Assembly: GCF_001465545.3 (NCBI RefSeq)
Contig: NZ_CP013480.3
Location: 1,984,001 to 2,048,000, forward strand
From: Pandoraea norimbergensis
GTDB taxonomy: Bacteria; Pseudomonadota; Gammaproteobacteria; Burkholderiales; Burkholderiaceae
Length of the DNA: 64,000 nt
Reading direction: 5' to 3'
How positions within the stretch are numbered: the first letter of the stretch is position 1; every line of letters starts with the position of its first letter. Positions 47,229-56,373 of the stretch are shown piece after piece. A program made the position numbers and the translations under genes. The notes beneath the pieces were generated by a model. The model ran no database searches. It was given only the letters and a program-made list of their open reading frames with translations, and was not told the origin of the DNA.

Positions 47229-47927
47229 ATGAACAAGGTATTCGCCAGCGCCAAGGAGGCGCTCGCCGGTGTCGTCGCAGACGGGCAAACGCTCGCTGTC
47301 GGCGGCTTCGGCCTGTGTGGCATTCCGGAGGCCCTGATCGCTGCGTTGCGCGACTCGGGTACGAAGGGGCTCACCTGCATCAGCAACAACGCGGGCGTCG
47401 ACGGCTTCGGCCTTGGCCTGCTGCTCGAGACGCGTCAGATCAAGAAAATGATCTCGTCGTACGTCGGTGAGAACAAGGAGTTCGAGCGCCAGTACCTGGC
47501 CGGTGAACTCGAACTTGAATTCACGCCGCAAGGCACGCTCGCCGAAAAGCTGCGCGCCGGCGGTGCCGGCATCCCGGCATTCTTCACCAAGACCGGTGTG
47601 GGCACGGTCGTCGCCGAAGGCAAAGAAACGCGCGAATTCGATGGCGAAACCTACGTCATGGAGCGCTCGCTGCGCGCCGACGTGGCCCTGATCAAGGCCG
47701 CCAAGGCCGACCGCGCCGGTAACCTCGTGTTCCATCGCACGGCACGCAACTTCAACCCGATGGCCGCCATGGCCGGGAAAGTCACGATCGTGGAAGTCGA
47801 AGAGCTGGTCGAGACCGGCGCCATCGATCCGGATGATGTGCATTTGGCGGGCATCTTCGTTCAGCGCATCGTGCTGAACAAGACGCCGGAAAAACGCATC
47901 GAACAGCGCACGGTACGTGCCAAGTAA
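47229..47927 (+). CDS. scoA: 3-oxoacid CoA-transferase, subunit A
   Basis: 232 residues. With subunit B it moves CoA from succinyl-CoA to acetoacetate, feeding ketone bodies into acetyl-CoA. The oxyanion-hole motif [13 protein letters not shown] is at about 24-36, with [12 protein letters not shown] and [24 protein letters not shown] following. The ATG has GAGGGAAAGG in front. Subunit B starts 23 bases after its stop. BdhA, which makes acetoacetate from 3-hydroxybutyrate, converges from the other side. Confidence 0.94.
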   Translation: MNKVFASAKEALAGVVADGQTLAVGGFGLCGIPEALIAALRDSGTKGLTCISNNAGVDGFGLGLLLETRQIKKMISSYVGENKEFERQYLAGELELEFTPQGTLAEKLRAGGAGIPAFFTKTGVGTVVAEGKETREFDGETYVMERSLRADVALIKAAKADRAGNLVFHRTARNFNPMAAMAGKVTIVEVEELVETGAIDPDDVHLAGIFVQRIVLNKTPEKRIEQRTVRAK

Positions 47928-47950
47928 GCGCCGGGATCAAGGAGATAACC

Positions 47951-48589
47951 ATGGCATGGAATCGTGATGAAATGGCGGCGCGCGCGGCGCGTGAGCTTGA
48001 AGACGGCTTTTACGTGAACCTCGGCATCGGCTTGCCGACGTTGGTGGCCAACCATGTGCCGGACGGCATGGAAGTCTGGCTGCAATCGGAAAACGGCCTG
48101 CTGGGCATCGGCCCGTTCCCGACCGAAGACGAAGTTGACGCCGACATGATCAACGCCGGCAAGCAGACGGTGACGACGCTGGCGGGTTCGTCGATCTTCT
48201 CGTCGGCCGACTCGTTCGCGATGATTCGCGGCGGTCACATCAACCTGGCAATCCTCGGGGCGATGCAGGTCAGCGAGAAGGGCGATCTGGCGAACTGGAT
48301 GATCCCCGGCAAGATGATCAAGGGCATGGGCGGCGCGATGGATCTCGTGGCCGGTGTCGGCCGTGTGATCGTGCTCATGGAACACGTGGCCAAGGGCGAT
48401 GCGCACAAGATTCTGAAGGCGTGCGATCTGCCGCTCACGGGCGTGGGTGTGGTCAATCGCATCATCACCGACCTCGGTGTGATCGACGTGACGCCGGACG
48501 GCCTCAAGGTCGTCGAGCTGGCAACGGGCGTGACGAAGGAAGAAATTTCGCAGAAGACCGGGGCGCCGCTCGATACGAGCGCTGTCTGA
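47951..48589 (+). CDS. scoB: 3-oxoacid CoA-transferase, subunit B
   Basis: 212 residues; AAGGAG precedes the ATG. The catalytic glutamate is Glu47 in the motif SENG (46-49), which forms the enzyme-CoA thioester. [16 protein letters not shown] and the later [20 protein letters not shown] are typical for subunit B. It ends in a shared palindromic terminator. Confidence 0.95.
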   Translation: MAWNRDEMAARAARELEDGFYVNLGIGLPTLVANHVPDGMEVWLQSENGLLGIGPFPTEDEVDADMINAGKQTVTTLAGSSIFSSADSFAMIRGGHINLAILGAMQVSEKGDLANWMIPGKMIKGMGGAMDLVAGVGRVIVLMEHVAKGDAHKILKACDLPLTGVGVVNRIITDLGVIDVTPDGLKVVELATGVTKEEISQKTGAPLDTSAV

Positions 48590-48651
48590 GGGCTGAAGCG
48601 TTGATGTGCTGAGGGCAGCCGGGCCGTTGAACCCGGTTGTCGATGGAAGGC

Positions 48652-48685
48652 AAAACGGGCGGGGATATCCCCGCCCGTTTTGTTT
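48652..48685. terminator. Shared bidirectional terminator of scoAB and bdhA
   Basis: An extended palindrome (AAAACGGGCGGGGAT and its complement, 30 bp in all) with A and T runs on both sides stands between the two convergent units. Confidence 0.93.
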
Positions 48686-48740
48686 GGCCGCGCCGTTTCC
48701 GGTGCGGCACCGATAGTGCCCGGCGCCGCTCAGATCGCGA

Positions 48741-49532
48741 TTACTGCGCGACCCAGCCGCCATCCATATTCCAGGCGACGCCGCGCACTTGCGCACCGGC
48801 ATCGCTGCAAAGAAACACGGCGAGCGCGCCGAGTTGGTCGGGCGTGACGAACTCGCCCGAGGGTTGCTTCTCGCCCAGCAGCGAGCGTTTGGCGTCGTCG
48901 CTCGACAGGTGTTCACGCGCGGCGCGATCGTCGATCTGCTTCTGCACGAGGGGTGTCAGCACGAATCCCGGGCAAATGGCATTGGCCGTCACACCGCTTT
49001 GCGCATTCTCCAGCGCGGTGACTTTCGTCAGACCGACGATGCCGTGCTTGGCAGCAACGTAGGCCGACTTGCCGGCCGAGCCGACCAGGCCATGCACCGA
49101 GGCGATGTTGATGATGCGGCCCCAATTGCGCGCGCGCATCGTCGGCAGCGCGAGGCGCGTGGTGTGAAACGCCGACGTCAAATTGATCGCGATGATCGCG
49201 TCCCATTTGTCCGTCGGAAAATCCTGAACTTCGGCCACATGCTGAATGCCGGCATTGTTCACGAGAATGTCGACGCCGCCGAATTCGGTTTCGGCGTATT
49301 GCATCATCGCTTCGATCTCGCTGGCACGGCTCATGTCGGCCCCGTGGTAACCGACCTTCACGTCGGCGTGACCAGCCTTGGCGGCGGCCTCGGCAATGGC
49401 CTTGCGGGCAGCGTCGGCATCACCGAATCCGTTCGCGATCAGCGTGGCTCCTTGTGCCGCGAGCGCCTGTGCCATCCCTAGGCCAATACCGCTGGTCGAG
49501 CCGGTCACGAGGGCGATCTTTCCTTTCAGCAT
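48741..49532 (-). CDS. bdhA: 3-hydroxybutyrate dehydrogenase
   Basis: 263 residues. An NAD-dependent SDR that converts 3-hydroxybutyrate to acetoacetate. TGSTSGIG (about 11-18), NNAGIQHVAEVQDFP, the catalytic SVHGLVGSAGKSAYVAAKHG, and QKQIDDRA all match BdhA. It converges on scoAB, which would activate its product, so the three genes form a 3-hydroxybutyrate degradation set, linked to storage polymer use. Depolymerase genes are not in the window. Confidence 0.94.
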   Translation of the reverse strand: MLKGKIALVTGSTSGIGLGMAQALAAQGATLIANGFGDADAARKAIAEAAAKAGHADVKVGYHGADMSRASEIEAMMQYAETEFGGVDILVNNAGIQHVAEVQDFPTDKWDAIIAINLTSAFHTTRLALPTMRARNWGRIINIASVHGLVGSAGKSAYVAAKHGIVGLTKVTALENAQSGVTANAICPGFVLTPLVQKQIDDRAAREHLSSDDAKRSLLGEKQPSGEFVTPDQLGALAVFLCSDAGAQVRGVAWNMDGGWVAQ

Positions 49533-49666
49533 TACGTCGTCTCCGTTGGCATATTGCGTGTGAAAGTTGCAGCGAGCCGCTGTGACTGAAGCGCGATGCG
49601 GCCCATGAGTCGACCCATTCTAGCTTACGGTTCGCGGCAAGCGCGGTAGAATTCGGGCTGTATACC

Positions 49667-49718
49667 GATCAATACGGTCAATACGATCCATACCGATCCA
49701 TACCGATCCACATCGATC
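49667..49718. repeat. Degenerate 9/10-bp tandem repeat (GATCCATACC)
   Basis: GATCAATAC and GGTCAATAC (9 bp) run into GATCCATACC, GATCCATACC and GATCCACATC (10 bp). The array is directly upstream of the hydrolase start, so it may lie in its 5' leader or promoter. Confidence 0.85.
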
Positions 49719-49731
49719 CGATGAGTCTGCC

Positions 49732-50619
49732 ATGCCGATCCATGCGAACCACGTGCCACGTCTGTCGAGCGTTCAGTGTCTGAGCCCCTCCGGTCTGCAT
49801 CGCATGGCGTATGCGGAGTGGGGTGACCCCGAGAACCCGCGCGTGTTGGTGTGCGTACATGGGCTGACGCGCTGCGGTCGCGATTTTGACGCGATGGCGC
49901 GTGCGTTCGCCGACGACTATCGTGTCGTATGTCCCGACGTCGTCGGGCGCGGTCAATCGGACTGGTTGCGCAACGCGGCGGGCTATGTCGTGCCGCAGTA
50001 CGCGTCTGACATGGTCACATTGATTGCGCGCCTGGGCGTTGCGACGGTCGACTGGTTCGGCACGTCGATGGGTGGACTGATTGGCATGGGGCTGGCAGGT
50101 TTGCCGGACTCGCCTATTCGCAATATGGTGCTCAACGATGTCGGGCCGCATATCGATGCGTCGTCGCTCGTGCGCATCGGTCAGTACGTCGGCATCCCGA
50201 AACGATTCGCGTCGATGGATGAAGCGGTCGATTATCTCTGGTCGATCTCGTCGTCGTTCGGGCCGCACACGCGAGAGGAGTGGCGTGCGCTGAGCGAGCC
50301 GTTGCTCAAGGCGGACGGCGATGGCTACGTGCTTCGCTACGACCCGGCGATCGGTGCCGCGTTTTCGGCCGTCCCGGCAGAGGCGATTGCGGCCGGCGAG
50401 GCGATACTCTGGGCGTCGCTCGCGGCATTCCCGGGCCGCACGTTGATCGTGCGTGGCGAGCAGTCCGATCTGCTCTCGCGCACGACGCTTGAACAAATGC
50501 TGGCACACGCACAACATGCGCGTGCCGTAGAAATTCCCGGCGTGGGTCACGCGCCCACTTTCGTGCATGACGATCAGATCCAGATCGCACGCCGGTTTTT
50601 TGACGGATATGCCGACTGA
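49732..50619 (+). CDS. Alpha/beta hydrolase
   Basis: 295 residues. The oxyanion loop CVHGLTRCGRDF (about 41-52), nucleophile elbow GTSMGG with Ser112, and the terminal His in PGVGHAPTF are present; the elbow has Thr where GxSxG enzymes often have His. Esterase, lactonase or C-C hydrolase activity is possible. The start at 49732 lacks a clear ribosome site. The RidA gene starts 68 bases after its stop. Confidence 0.88.
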   Translation: MPIHANHVPRLSSVQCLSPSGLHRMAYAEWGDPENPRVLVCVHGLTRCGRDFDAMARAFADDYRVVCPDVVGRGQSDWLRNAAGYVVPQYASDMVTLIARLGVATVDWFGTSMGGLIGMGLAGLPDSPIRNMVLNDVGPHIDASSLVRIGQYVGIPKRFASMDEAVDYLWSISSSFGPHTREEWRALSEPLLKADGDGYVLRYDPAIGAAFSAVPAEAIAAGEAILWASLAAFPGRTLIVRGEQSDLLSRTTLEQMLAHAQHARAVEIPGVGHAPTFVHDDQIQIARRFFDGYAD

Positions 50620-50687
50620 ACTGGTGCCGATGCGCGTCAGACGGTGGCTGGTCCGAAGTCTTAGAAGAATACGAGGAGTCTTACATC

Positions 50688-51044
50688 ATGGCAGTACAAC
50701 GTTTCTACGTCGAAAAGCGCTGGTCGGATATGGCTGTGCATAACGGCACCGTCTACCTGGCCGGCCAGACGCCCGACGACCGCACGCAAGACATGGCGGG
50801 GCAGACGCGTCAGGTACTCGCCCACATCGATCGCTTGCTCGCCGAGGCCAACAGCGACAAGACCCTGATTCTGTCGTGTCAGATTTTTATCGCCGACATG
50901 AAGCACTTCGGTGAAATGAATCAGGTGTGGGACGACTGGGTGCCGGCCGGCAACGCGCCGCCGCGCGCGACGGTCGAGGCGGCCTTGGCCGACCCCGCAA
51001 TGCTCGTTGAAATTGTGGTCGTGGCCGCACAGCGCGAAAGCTGA
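50688..51044 (+). CDS. RidA-family protein
   Basis: 118 residues, normal for RidA/YjgF. It deaminates reactive enamine/imine products of PLP enzymes. The key Arg (Arg93 in PPRATVEAAL) is present, but the N-terminus (MAVQRFYVEKRWSDMAVHNGTVYLAGQ) and a shorter C-terminus put it in a RidA subgroup other than the classic 2-aminoacrylate deaminase. Ribosome site GAGGAG. relA starts 47 bases after its stop, perhaps on the same transcript. Confidence 0.9.
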   Translation: MAVQRFYVEKRWSDMAVHNGTVYLAGQTPDDRTQDMAGQTRQVLAHIDRLLAEANSDKTLILSCQIFIADMKHFGEMNQVWDDWVPAGNAPPRATVEAALADPAMLVEIVVVAAQRES

Positions 51045-51091
51045 GCGTACGACCCGTACTCTGAGGGGCACTCGCTGCCCCGTGTAACGAC

Positions 51092-53401
51092 ATGACCCAA
51101 CATCAAGCGCCGACGCCCGCTGCCACGAACTCGACGAATTCCAAGAATCCGACGAGTGCCACGGCGGGTGTGGGCGACGCATCGCTGCCCGCAGCATTGC
51201 CCGCGACACTCGACGACGCGCTCGCGTTCGCCGGCGTGCTGTGCGGCGAGAACGTCCTCTCGTCCGGCGAGCCTGTCATGGCGCATGCGCGCGGCATGCT
51301 CGCGATTCTCGACACGTTGCGTGTGGACGAGGCGACGCATCAGGCCGCAGCGCTCTTCTGCGCGGGCGAATTTCTCTCCGATACGCAAACGACACTGACG
51401 CAGAAGTTTGGCGCAGAGGTCTCTGCGCTGGTCATCGACGTCCGTAAATTGCAGCGTCTCTCGGGCGCGGGCTCGCTGGCGGCGCATGCCATGCCGTCGG
51501 ACGGGCGCGACCGCGACGCCTCCGATGAACGCAAGTCGCAGGTGGAAGCCTTGCGCAAGATGCTGCTCGCGTTTGCGCAGGACATTCGCGTTGTGATGAT
51601 CCGGCTGGCCTCCCGGCTGCAATCGCTGCGGTGGTATGCCGCGCAGAAGAAGGCGCCGCCGGAGGACATGCCCCACGAAGTCCTCGAAATCTACGCGCCG
51701 CTGGCAAACCGTCTCGGGATCTGGCAACTGAAGTGGGAGCTGGAAGACCTCGCGTTCCGCTTTCTCGAGCCGGTGACGTACAAGCAGATCGCCAAGTTGC
51801 TCGAAGAGAAGCGGGTCGAGCGGCAGACCTTCATCGAAGGGGCGATCGAGCGGTTGCAAGACGAACTGGCGCGTGCCGGTGTCAAGGCTGAAGTGTCTGG
51901 CCGGCCGAAGCACATCTTCAGCATCTGGAAGAAGATGCGCGGCAAGGCCGTCGACTTCGCCGAGCTTTACGACGTGCGCGCGTTTCGCGTGATCGTGGAC
52001 GACATCAAGGATTGCTACACCGTGCTGGGCATTGTCCACAACCTGTGGCAGCCCATTCCGAAAGAGTTCGACGATTACATCTCGCGGCCCAAGCCCAACG
52101 GCTACAAGTCGTTGCATACCGTGGTCATCGGCGACGACGGCCGGGCGTTCGAAGTGCAGATCCGCACGCACGAGATGCACCACTTCGCCGAGTACGGCAT
52201 CGCCGCGCACTGGCGCTACAAGGAAGCGGGGCAGCGCGGGTACGGTGGCGCGTTTTCGGCGGGCGACGCTTACGACGAGAAGATTGCGTGGTTGCGGCAG
52301 TTGCTGGCGTGGAAAGACGATGTCGCGGACACGGTGGGCGCCGAAGGGGCAGCGCAGCCCTGGGAGCAGCTCAAGCGCGCCACCATCGACGACCACATCT
52401 ATGTGCTGACACCGCAGGCGCGCGTGATTTCGTTGCCGCAGGGCGCTACACCGATCGACTTCGCCTATCACCTGCATTCCGAGCTGGGGCATCGCTGCCG
52501 AGGCGCGCGGGTCGATGGCGCGATGGTGCCGCTCAATACCGGACTGCAAAACGGCCAGACGGTCGAGATCGTGACCGTCAAGCAGGGTGGGCCGTCGCGC
52601 GACTGGCTCAATCCGCAGTTGGGGTATTTGCAGAGCCACCGGGCGCGGCAGAAGGTGCGCCAGTGGTTCAACACGATCGATCTCGAAGAGACGATTTCGC
52701 ACGGCCGCGCATTGATCGACAAGACCTTGCAGCGCGAAGGCAAGACGTCGGTCAATCTGGAAGAACTGGCGGCGCGGCTGGGCTTCAAGACGCCGGACGA
52801 CCTCTACGCGTCGGTGGCGAAAGACGAGTTCAGCCTGCGTCACGTCGAGCAGGCGCTGTCGGGCAACCTGCCCGGGCCCGATCCGCGCGACGAAGATACG
52901 CTCGTCGCCAAGAAGAGTTTGGACACGAGCGTTGCGCAGGGCGCGAAGAGCGGCGTGCTGGTGGTCGGTGTGGGGGCATTGCTCACGCAGTTGGCCAAGT
53001 GCTGCCGTCCGGCGCCGCCCGATCCGATTGTGGGATTCGTCACGCGCGGCAAGGGCGTGTCGATCCACCGGCAGGACTGCACGAGTTTTCAGGCAATGAA
53101 GGCGCGTGCGCCTGAGCGGGTGATCCAGACCGCCTGGTCGGGTGATGTGCTTGAGGGCCGTGGCGTAGCGGCATACCCGGTCGATATCCAGATCGAGGCG
53201 ACGGATCGTCAGGGGCTGCTGCGCGACATCTCGGAAGTGTTTTCTCGCGAGAAGCTCAATGTCACGGGCGTGAGCACCCAGTCGAAGGGGGCGCAGGCGT
53301 TCATGCAATTCACCGTCGAAGTACGCGATGGCGGTCAATTGCAGCGCGCGCTGGCGCAACTCACCGGGGTGACGGGCGTCGTGTCGTCCCGGCGTCGATA
53401 G
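51092..53401 (+). CDS. relA: GTP pyrophosphokinase (ppGpp synthetase I)
   Basis: 769 residues. It makes (p)ppGpp on stalled ribosomes. Domain order: N-terminal pseudo-hydrolase (about 35-190), synthetase (about 230-400), TGS (about 430-490), helical and zinc-finger-like region, ACT (about 690-769). The hydrolase HD motif is missing (ALFCAGEFLSD at the site), and the synthetase loop has EFDD (KEFDDYISRPKPNGYKSLHT) rather than the RxKD of bifunctional enzymes. Both mark it as a synthesis-only RelA; a SpoT must exist elsewhere. A Thr/Ser/Ala-rich start of 35 residues is unusual. Confidence 0.94.
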   Translation: MTQHQAPTPAATNSTNSKNPTSATAGVGDASLPAALPATLDDALAFAGVLCGENVLSSGEPVMAHARGMLAILDTLRVDEATHQAAALFCAGEFLSDTQTTLTQKFGAEVSALVIDVRKLQRLSGAGSLAAHAMPSDGRDRDASDERKSQVEALRKMLLAFAQDIRVVMIRLASRLQSLRWYAAQKKAPPEDMPHEVLEIYAPLANRLGIWQLKWELEDLAFRFLEPVTYKQIAKLLEEKRVERQTFIEGAIERLQDELARAGVKAEVSGRPKHIFSIWKKMRGKAVDFAELYDVRAFRVIVDDIKDCYTVLGIVHNLWQPIPKEFDDYISRPKPNGYKSLHTVVIGDDGRAFEVQIRTHEMHHFAEYGIAAHWRYKEAGQRGYGGAFSAGDAYDEKIAWLRQLLAWKDDVADTVGAEGAAQPWEQLKRATIDDHIYVLTPQARVISLPQGATPIDFAYHLHSELGHRCRGARVDGAMVPLNTGLQNGQTVEIVTVKQGGPSRDWLNPQLGYLQSHRARQKVRQWFNTIDLEETISHGRALIDKTLQREGKTSVNLEELAARLGFKTPDDLYASVAKDEFSLRHVEQALSGNLPGPDPRDEDTLVAKKSLDTSVAQGAKSGVLVVGVGALLTQLAKCCRPAPPDPIVGFVTRGKGVSIHRQDCTSFQAMKARAPERVIQTAWSGDVLEGRGVAAYPVDIQIEATDRQGLLRDISEVFSREKLNVTGVSTQSKGAQAFMQFTVEVRDGGQLQRALAQLTGVTGVVSSRRR

Positions 53402-53532
53402 GTGGGGTAAAGCAAGACGAAAGCGGGACAAAATCGGGCGGGCAGGGCAGAAGGGTGGCGCGGTTTCTGCGCAAGGAAGTCACCGGAAAGCCCCACCCGA
53501 CGCGGTTTTTAGTGATCAGGCACAATAATCGC

Positions 53533-53561
53533 TTGGCGACGTGCGGAAATCTTGCTAGAAT
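53533..53561 (+). promoter_or_regulatory. Promoter of tRNA-Val
   Basis: TTGGCG (53533-53538) and TAGAAT (53556-53561) are 17 bases apart and about 16 bases before the tRNA. Confidence 0.7.
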
Positions 53562-53577
53562 CTCGTTCTCTTGCAAT

Positions 53578-53654
53578 AGGCTCGTAGCTCAGCTGGTTAG
53601 AGCACCACCTTGACATGGTGGGGGTCGTTGGTTCGAGTCCAATCGAGCCTACCA
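53578..53654 (+). tRNA. tRNA-Val (GAC)
   Basis: Acceptor AGGCTCG pairs with CGAGCCT; D arm GCTC/GAGC; anticodon stem CCACC/GGTGG with loop TTGACAT (anticodon GAC); T stem GTTGG/CCAAT (with G-U); encoded CCA. It precedes the thrS leader with no terminator between, so read-through transcription is likely. Confidence 0.97.
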
Positions 53655-53717
53655 ACGAATTTTGAAGCATTACAGTCCGCGAGACCCCGCAGACACAGAC
53701 GCTGGAAGAAAACACTC

Positions 53718-53765
53718 ATGTTGAAAACGGCCCGAACTTTCACAGTGGTGAAGGTACGACGTTAG
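53718..53765 (+). CDS. Candidate threonine-containing leader peptide of thrS
   Basis: A 15-codon frame with ATG at 53718 and TAG at 53763-53765 encodes MLKTARTFTVVKVRR. GGAAG lies nine bases before the start. Three of the 15 codons are Thr (ACG, ACT, ACA) within six codons. The stop overlaps the first base of a segment (GTCGAGG) that can pair with the 5' arm of the downstream terminator. This is the layout of an attenuation leader peptide. There are also three Val codons, so the signal is not Thr alone. No experiment or homologue supports it yet. Confidence 0.45.
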   Translation: MLKTARTFTVVKVRR

Positions 53766-53836
53766 TCGAGGGTGTTTTTCGTCTGGATGCAAGGAATGAA
53801 GAGACGGCCTCGACGACAGTCGAGGCCGTTTTTTTT
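53765..53836 (+). promoter_or_regulatory. Candidate transcription attenuator of the thrS operon
   Basis: Terminator: ACGGCCTCGAC (53804-53814), loop GACA, its complement (53819-53829), then a run of eight T that includes the last base of the stem (53829-53836). Antiterminator: GTCGAGG (53765-53771) pairs with CCTCGAC (53808-53814), and CGTCT (53780-53784) with AGACG (53802-53806). The two folds exclude each other because both use 53804-53814. A small hairpin CGAC-GTTA-GTCG (53757-53768) can hide the antiterminator strand. A ribosome stalled on Thr codons would leave 53765-53771 free; one at the stop codon would cover it. Confidence 0.55.
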
Positions 53837-53894
53837 CGTGGTTTTGCCGCGTGGCGTGGGCCGCGCGTGACGTTTTAGCGCATGGGAGTGCGAC

Positions 53895-55802
53895 ATGATT
53901 TCGGTACGTTTGCCTGATGGTTCGCAACGCCAGTACGAAGCCCCGCTGACGGTGGCCCAGGTCGCCGGCTCGATCGGCACGGGTCTGGCCAAGGCGGCTC
54001 TCGCCGGCCGCGTCGACGGTAAGCTCGTCGATACGTCCTATCTGATCGATCGCGACGTCAATCTGGCAATCGTCACGGACAAGGACGCCGACGGTCTCGA
54101 CGTCATCCGTCACTCGACGGCTCACTTGCTGGCGTATGCCGTCAAGGAGCTGTTCCCCGAGGCGCAGGTCACGATCGGCCCGGTCATCGAGAACGGCTTC
54201 TACTACGACTTTGCATTCCACCGCCCCTTCACGCCGGAAGATCTCGAAGCCATCGAGAAGAAGATGCACGAGCTCGCCAAGAAGGATGAGCCGGTCACGC
54301 GCGAAGTGCTCTCGCGTGACGACGCCGTGCGTCTGTTCCTGTCGATGGGCGAGAAGTACAAGGCCGAGATCATCGAATCGATTCCCGCGACGGACGAAAT
54401 CGGTCTGTACCGCGAAGGCAAGTTCGTCGATCTTTGCCGCGGTCCGCACGTGCCGTCCACGGGCAAGCTCAAGGTCTTCAAGCTGATGAAGGTGGCCGGC
54501 GCCTACTGGCGCGGCGACGCGAAGAACGAGCAGTTGCAGCGCATCTACGGTACGGCCTGGACGAAGAAGGAAGATCAGGAAGCGTACCTGCACATGCTGG
54601 AAGAGGCCGAAAAGCGCGATCACCGCAAGCTGGGCAAGGCGCTCGACCTCTACCACATGCAGGAAGAGGCGCCGGGTCTCGTCTTCTGGCACCCGAAGGG
54701 CTGGACGCTCTGGCAGCAGATCGAGCAGTACATGCGCCGCGTCTACCGCAACAACGGTTACCAGGAAGTGAAGGGTCCGCAGATTCTCGACCGTTCGCTG
54801 TGGGAGAAGTCGGGCCACTGGCAGAACTACAAAGACAACATGTTCACGACGGAATCGGAGAACCGCTCCTACGCGCTCAAGCCGATGAACTGTCCGGGCC
54901 ATGTGCTGATTTTCAACTCGTCGCTGCATAGCTATCGCGATCTGCCGCTGCGCTACGGTGAATTCGGTCAGTGCCACCGCAACGAGCCGTCGGGCGGCTT
55001 GCACGGCCTGATGCGCGTGCGCGGCTTCACGCAGGACGATGGTCACATCTTCTGTACGGAAGACCAGATTCTCGACGAGTGCGTGAACTACACGGCCCTG
55101 CTGCACGCGGTGTACAAGGATTTCGGCTTCTCGGACATGATCTACAAGGTCGCGACGCGCCCTGAGCATCGTGTCGGTTCCGACGAAAACTGGGACAAGG
55201 CCGAATTCGCGCTGATGGAATCGCTGCGCCGTTCGGGCTGCGAATTCGTGATCGCCGAGGGCGATGGCGCGTTCTACGGTCCGAAGATCGAGTACACGCT
55301 CAAGGATGCGCTGGGCCGTCAGTGGCAGTGCGGCACGATGCAGGTCGATTTCTCGATGCCGGAGCGTCTGGATGCCGAGTATGTGGCGGAAGACAACAGC
55401 CGCAAGCGTCCGGTCATGCTTCACCGTGCCATTCTGGGTTCGTTAGAGCGTTTCATCGGTATTTTGATCGAGCACCATGCTGGTGCAATGCCCGCCTGGC
55501 TGGCGCCGGAGCAGCTGATCGTGATGAATGTGTCCGAAAAAACGGCCGATTACGCACTCGAAGTGACGAAAAAGTTGCAAGAACAAGGGCTTAGGGCTCG
55601 GGCCGATTTGCGCAACGAGAAAATTAGCTATAAAATACGCGAGCACTCGTTGCAGAAAGTTCCCTATCTCGTGGTAGTGGGGGACAAAGAGCAAGAGGCG
55701 AATACGGTAGCCGTGCGTGCCCGTGGCGGCGTGGATCTGGGTGTGATGCCCGTTGACGCGCTCATCGAACGTCTTGCGCAAGAATGCGCATCGTTCCAAT
55801 AA
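53895..55802 (+). CDS. thrS: Threonine-tRNA ligase
   Basis: 635 residues. It charges tRNA-Thr and edits Ser-tRNA-Thr. N-terminal TGS domain (about 1-63), editing domain with [16 protein letters not shown] (about 75-90), class II catalytic core with the zinc Cys in [13 protein letters not shown] and motif 2 ([31 protein letters not shown]), and a C-terminal anticodon-binding domain from about 535. First gene of thrS-infC-rpmI-rplT-pheS-pheT-ihfA, with a candidate attenuator in the leader. Confidence 0.98.
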   Translation: MISVRLPDGSQRQYEAPLTVAQVAGSIGTGLAKAALAGRVDGKLVDTSYLIDRDVNLAIVTDKDADGLDVIRHSTAHLLAYAVKELFPEAQVTIGPVIENGFYYDFAFHRPFTPEDLEAIEKKMHELAKKDEPVTREVLSRDDAVRLFLSMGEKYKAEIIESIPATDEIGLYREGKFVDLCRGPHVPSTGKLKVFKLMKVAGAYWRGDAKNEQLQRIYGTAWTKKEDQEAYLHMLEEAEKRDHRKLGKALDLYHMQEEAPGLVFWHPKGWTLWQQIEQYMRRVYRNNGYQEVKGPQILDRSLWEKSGHWQNYKDNMFTTESENRSYALKPMNCPGHVLIFNSSLHSYRDLPLRYGEFGQCHRNEPSGGLHGLMRVRGFTQDDGHIFCTEDQILDECVNYTALLHAVYKDFGFSDMIYKVATRPEHRVGSDENWDKAEFALMESLRRSGCEFVIAEGDGAFYGPKIEYTLKDALGRQWQCGTMQVDFSMPERLDAEYVAEDNSRKRPVMLHRAILGSLERFIGILIEHHAGAMPAWLAPEQLIVMNVSEKTADYALEVTKKLQEQGLRARADLRNEKISYKIREHSLQKVPYLVVVGDKEQEANTVAVRARGGVDLGVMPVDALIERLAQECASFQ

Positions 55803-55854
55803 CGCCTGTCGGACAGCGCGGCTAAATTTTTGACTTTTTTCGAGGAATAGCAAC

Positions 55855-56373
55855 ATCGCTACCGATAAGTCGCATCGCATTAATGGCGAAATCACCGCGC
55901 CTGAAGTGCGTCTAACTGGCGTTGATGGCGAGGCTCTCGGCATCATGAAACTGGCCGAAGCTTTCCGTCTGTCCGAAGAGGCTGATGTCGATCTGGTGGA
56001 AATCGCACCGACGGCGCAGCCGCCGGTGTGCCGTCTGATGGACTACGGCAAGTTCAAGTATTCGGAACAGAAGAAGGCGCACGAGAACAAGCTGAAGCAG
56101 AAGATTGTCCAGATCAAGGAAGTCAAATTCCGGCCTGGCACTGACGACGGCGACTACAACGTCAAGTTGCGCAATCTGAAGCGGTTCCTCGAAGACGGCG
56201 ATAAGACCAAGATCACGCTGCGTTTCCGCGGCCGTGAGATGGCTCACCAGGAAATCGGTGCTCGTATGCTGGAACGTCTGAAGTCCGACCTCGAAGAGTT
56301 CGGTCAGCCGGAACAGATGCCGAAGATGGAAGGCCGTCAGATGATCATGGTCATCGCGCCGAAGAAGAAATAA
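55855..56373 (+). CDS. infC: Translation initiation factor IF-3, starting at an ATC codon
   Basis: 172 residues if it starts at the ATC at 55855. Homology runs upstream of the first usual start (GTG at 55906): codons before it read [12 protein letters not shown], matching the RINGEI of IF-3. From the in-frame TGA at 55831-55833 to there, no ATG, GTG or TTG exists, while GAGGAA lies about nine bases before the ATC. IF-3 rejects non-standard starts, so this codon makes the gene autoregulated, as with ATT in E. coli infC. The product spans N- and C-terminal IF-3 domains ([40 protein letters not shown]). Confidence 0.93.
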   Translation: MATDKSHRINGEITAPEVRLTGVDGEALGIMKLAEAFRLSEEADVDLVEIAPTAQPPVCRLMDYGKFKYSEQKKAHENKLKQKIVQIKEVKFRPGTDDGDYNVKLRNLKRFLEDGDKTKITLRFRGREMAHQEIGARMLERLKSDLEEFGQPEQMPKMEGRQMIMVIAPKKK

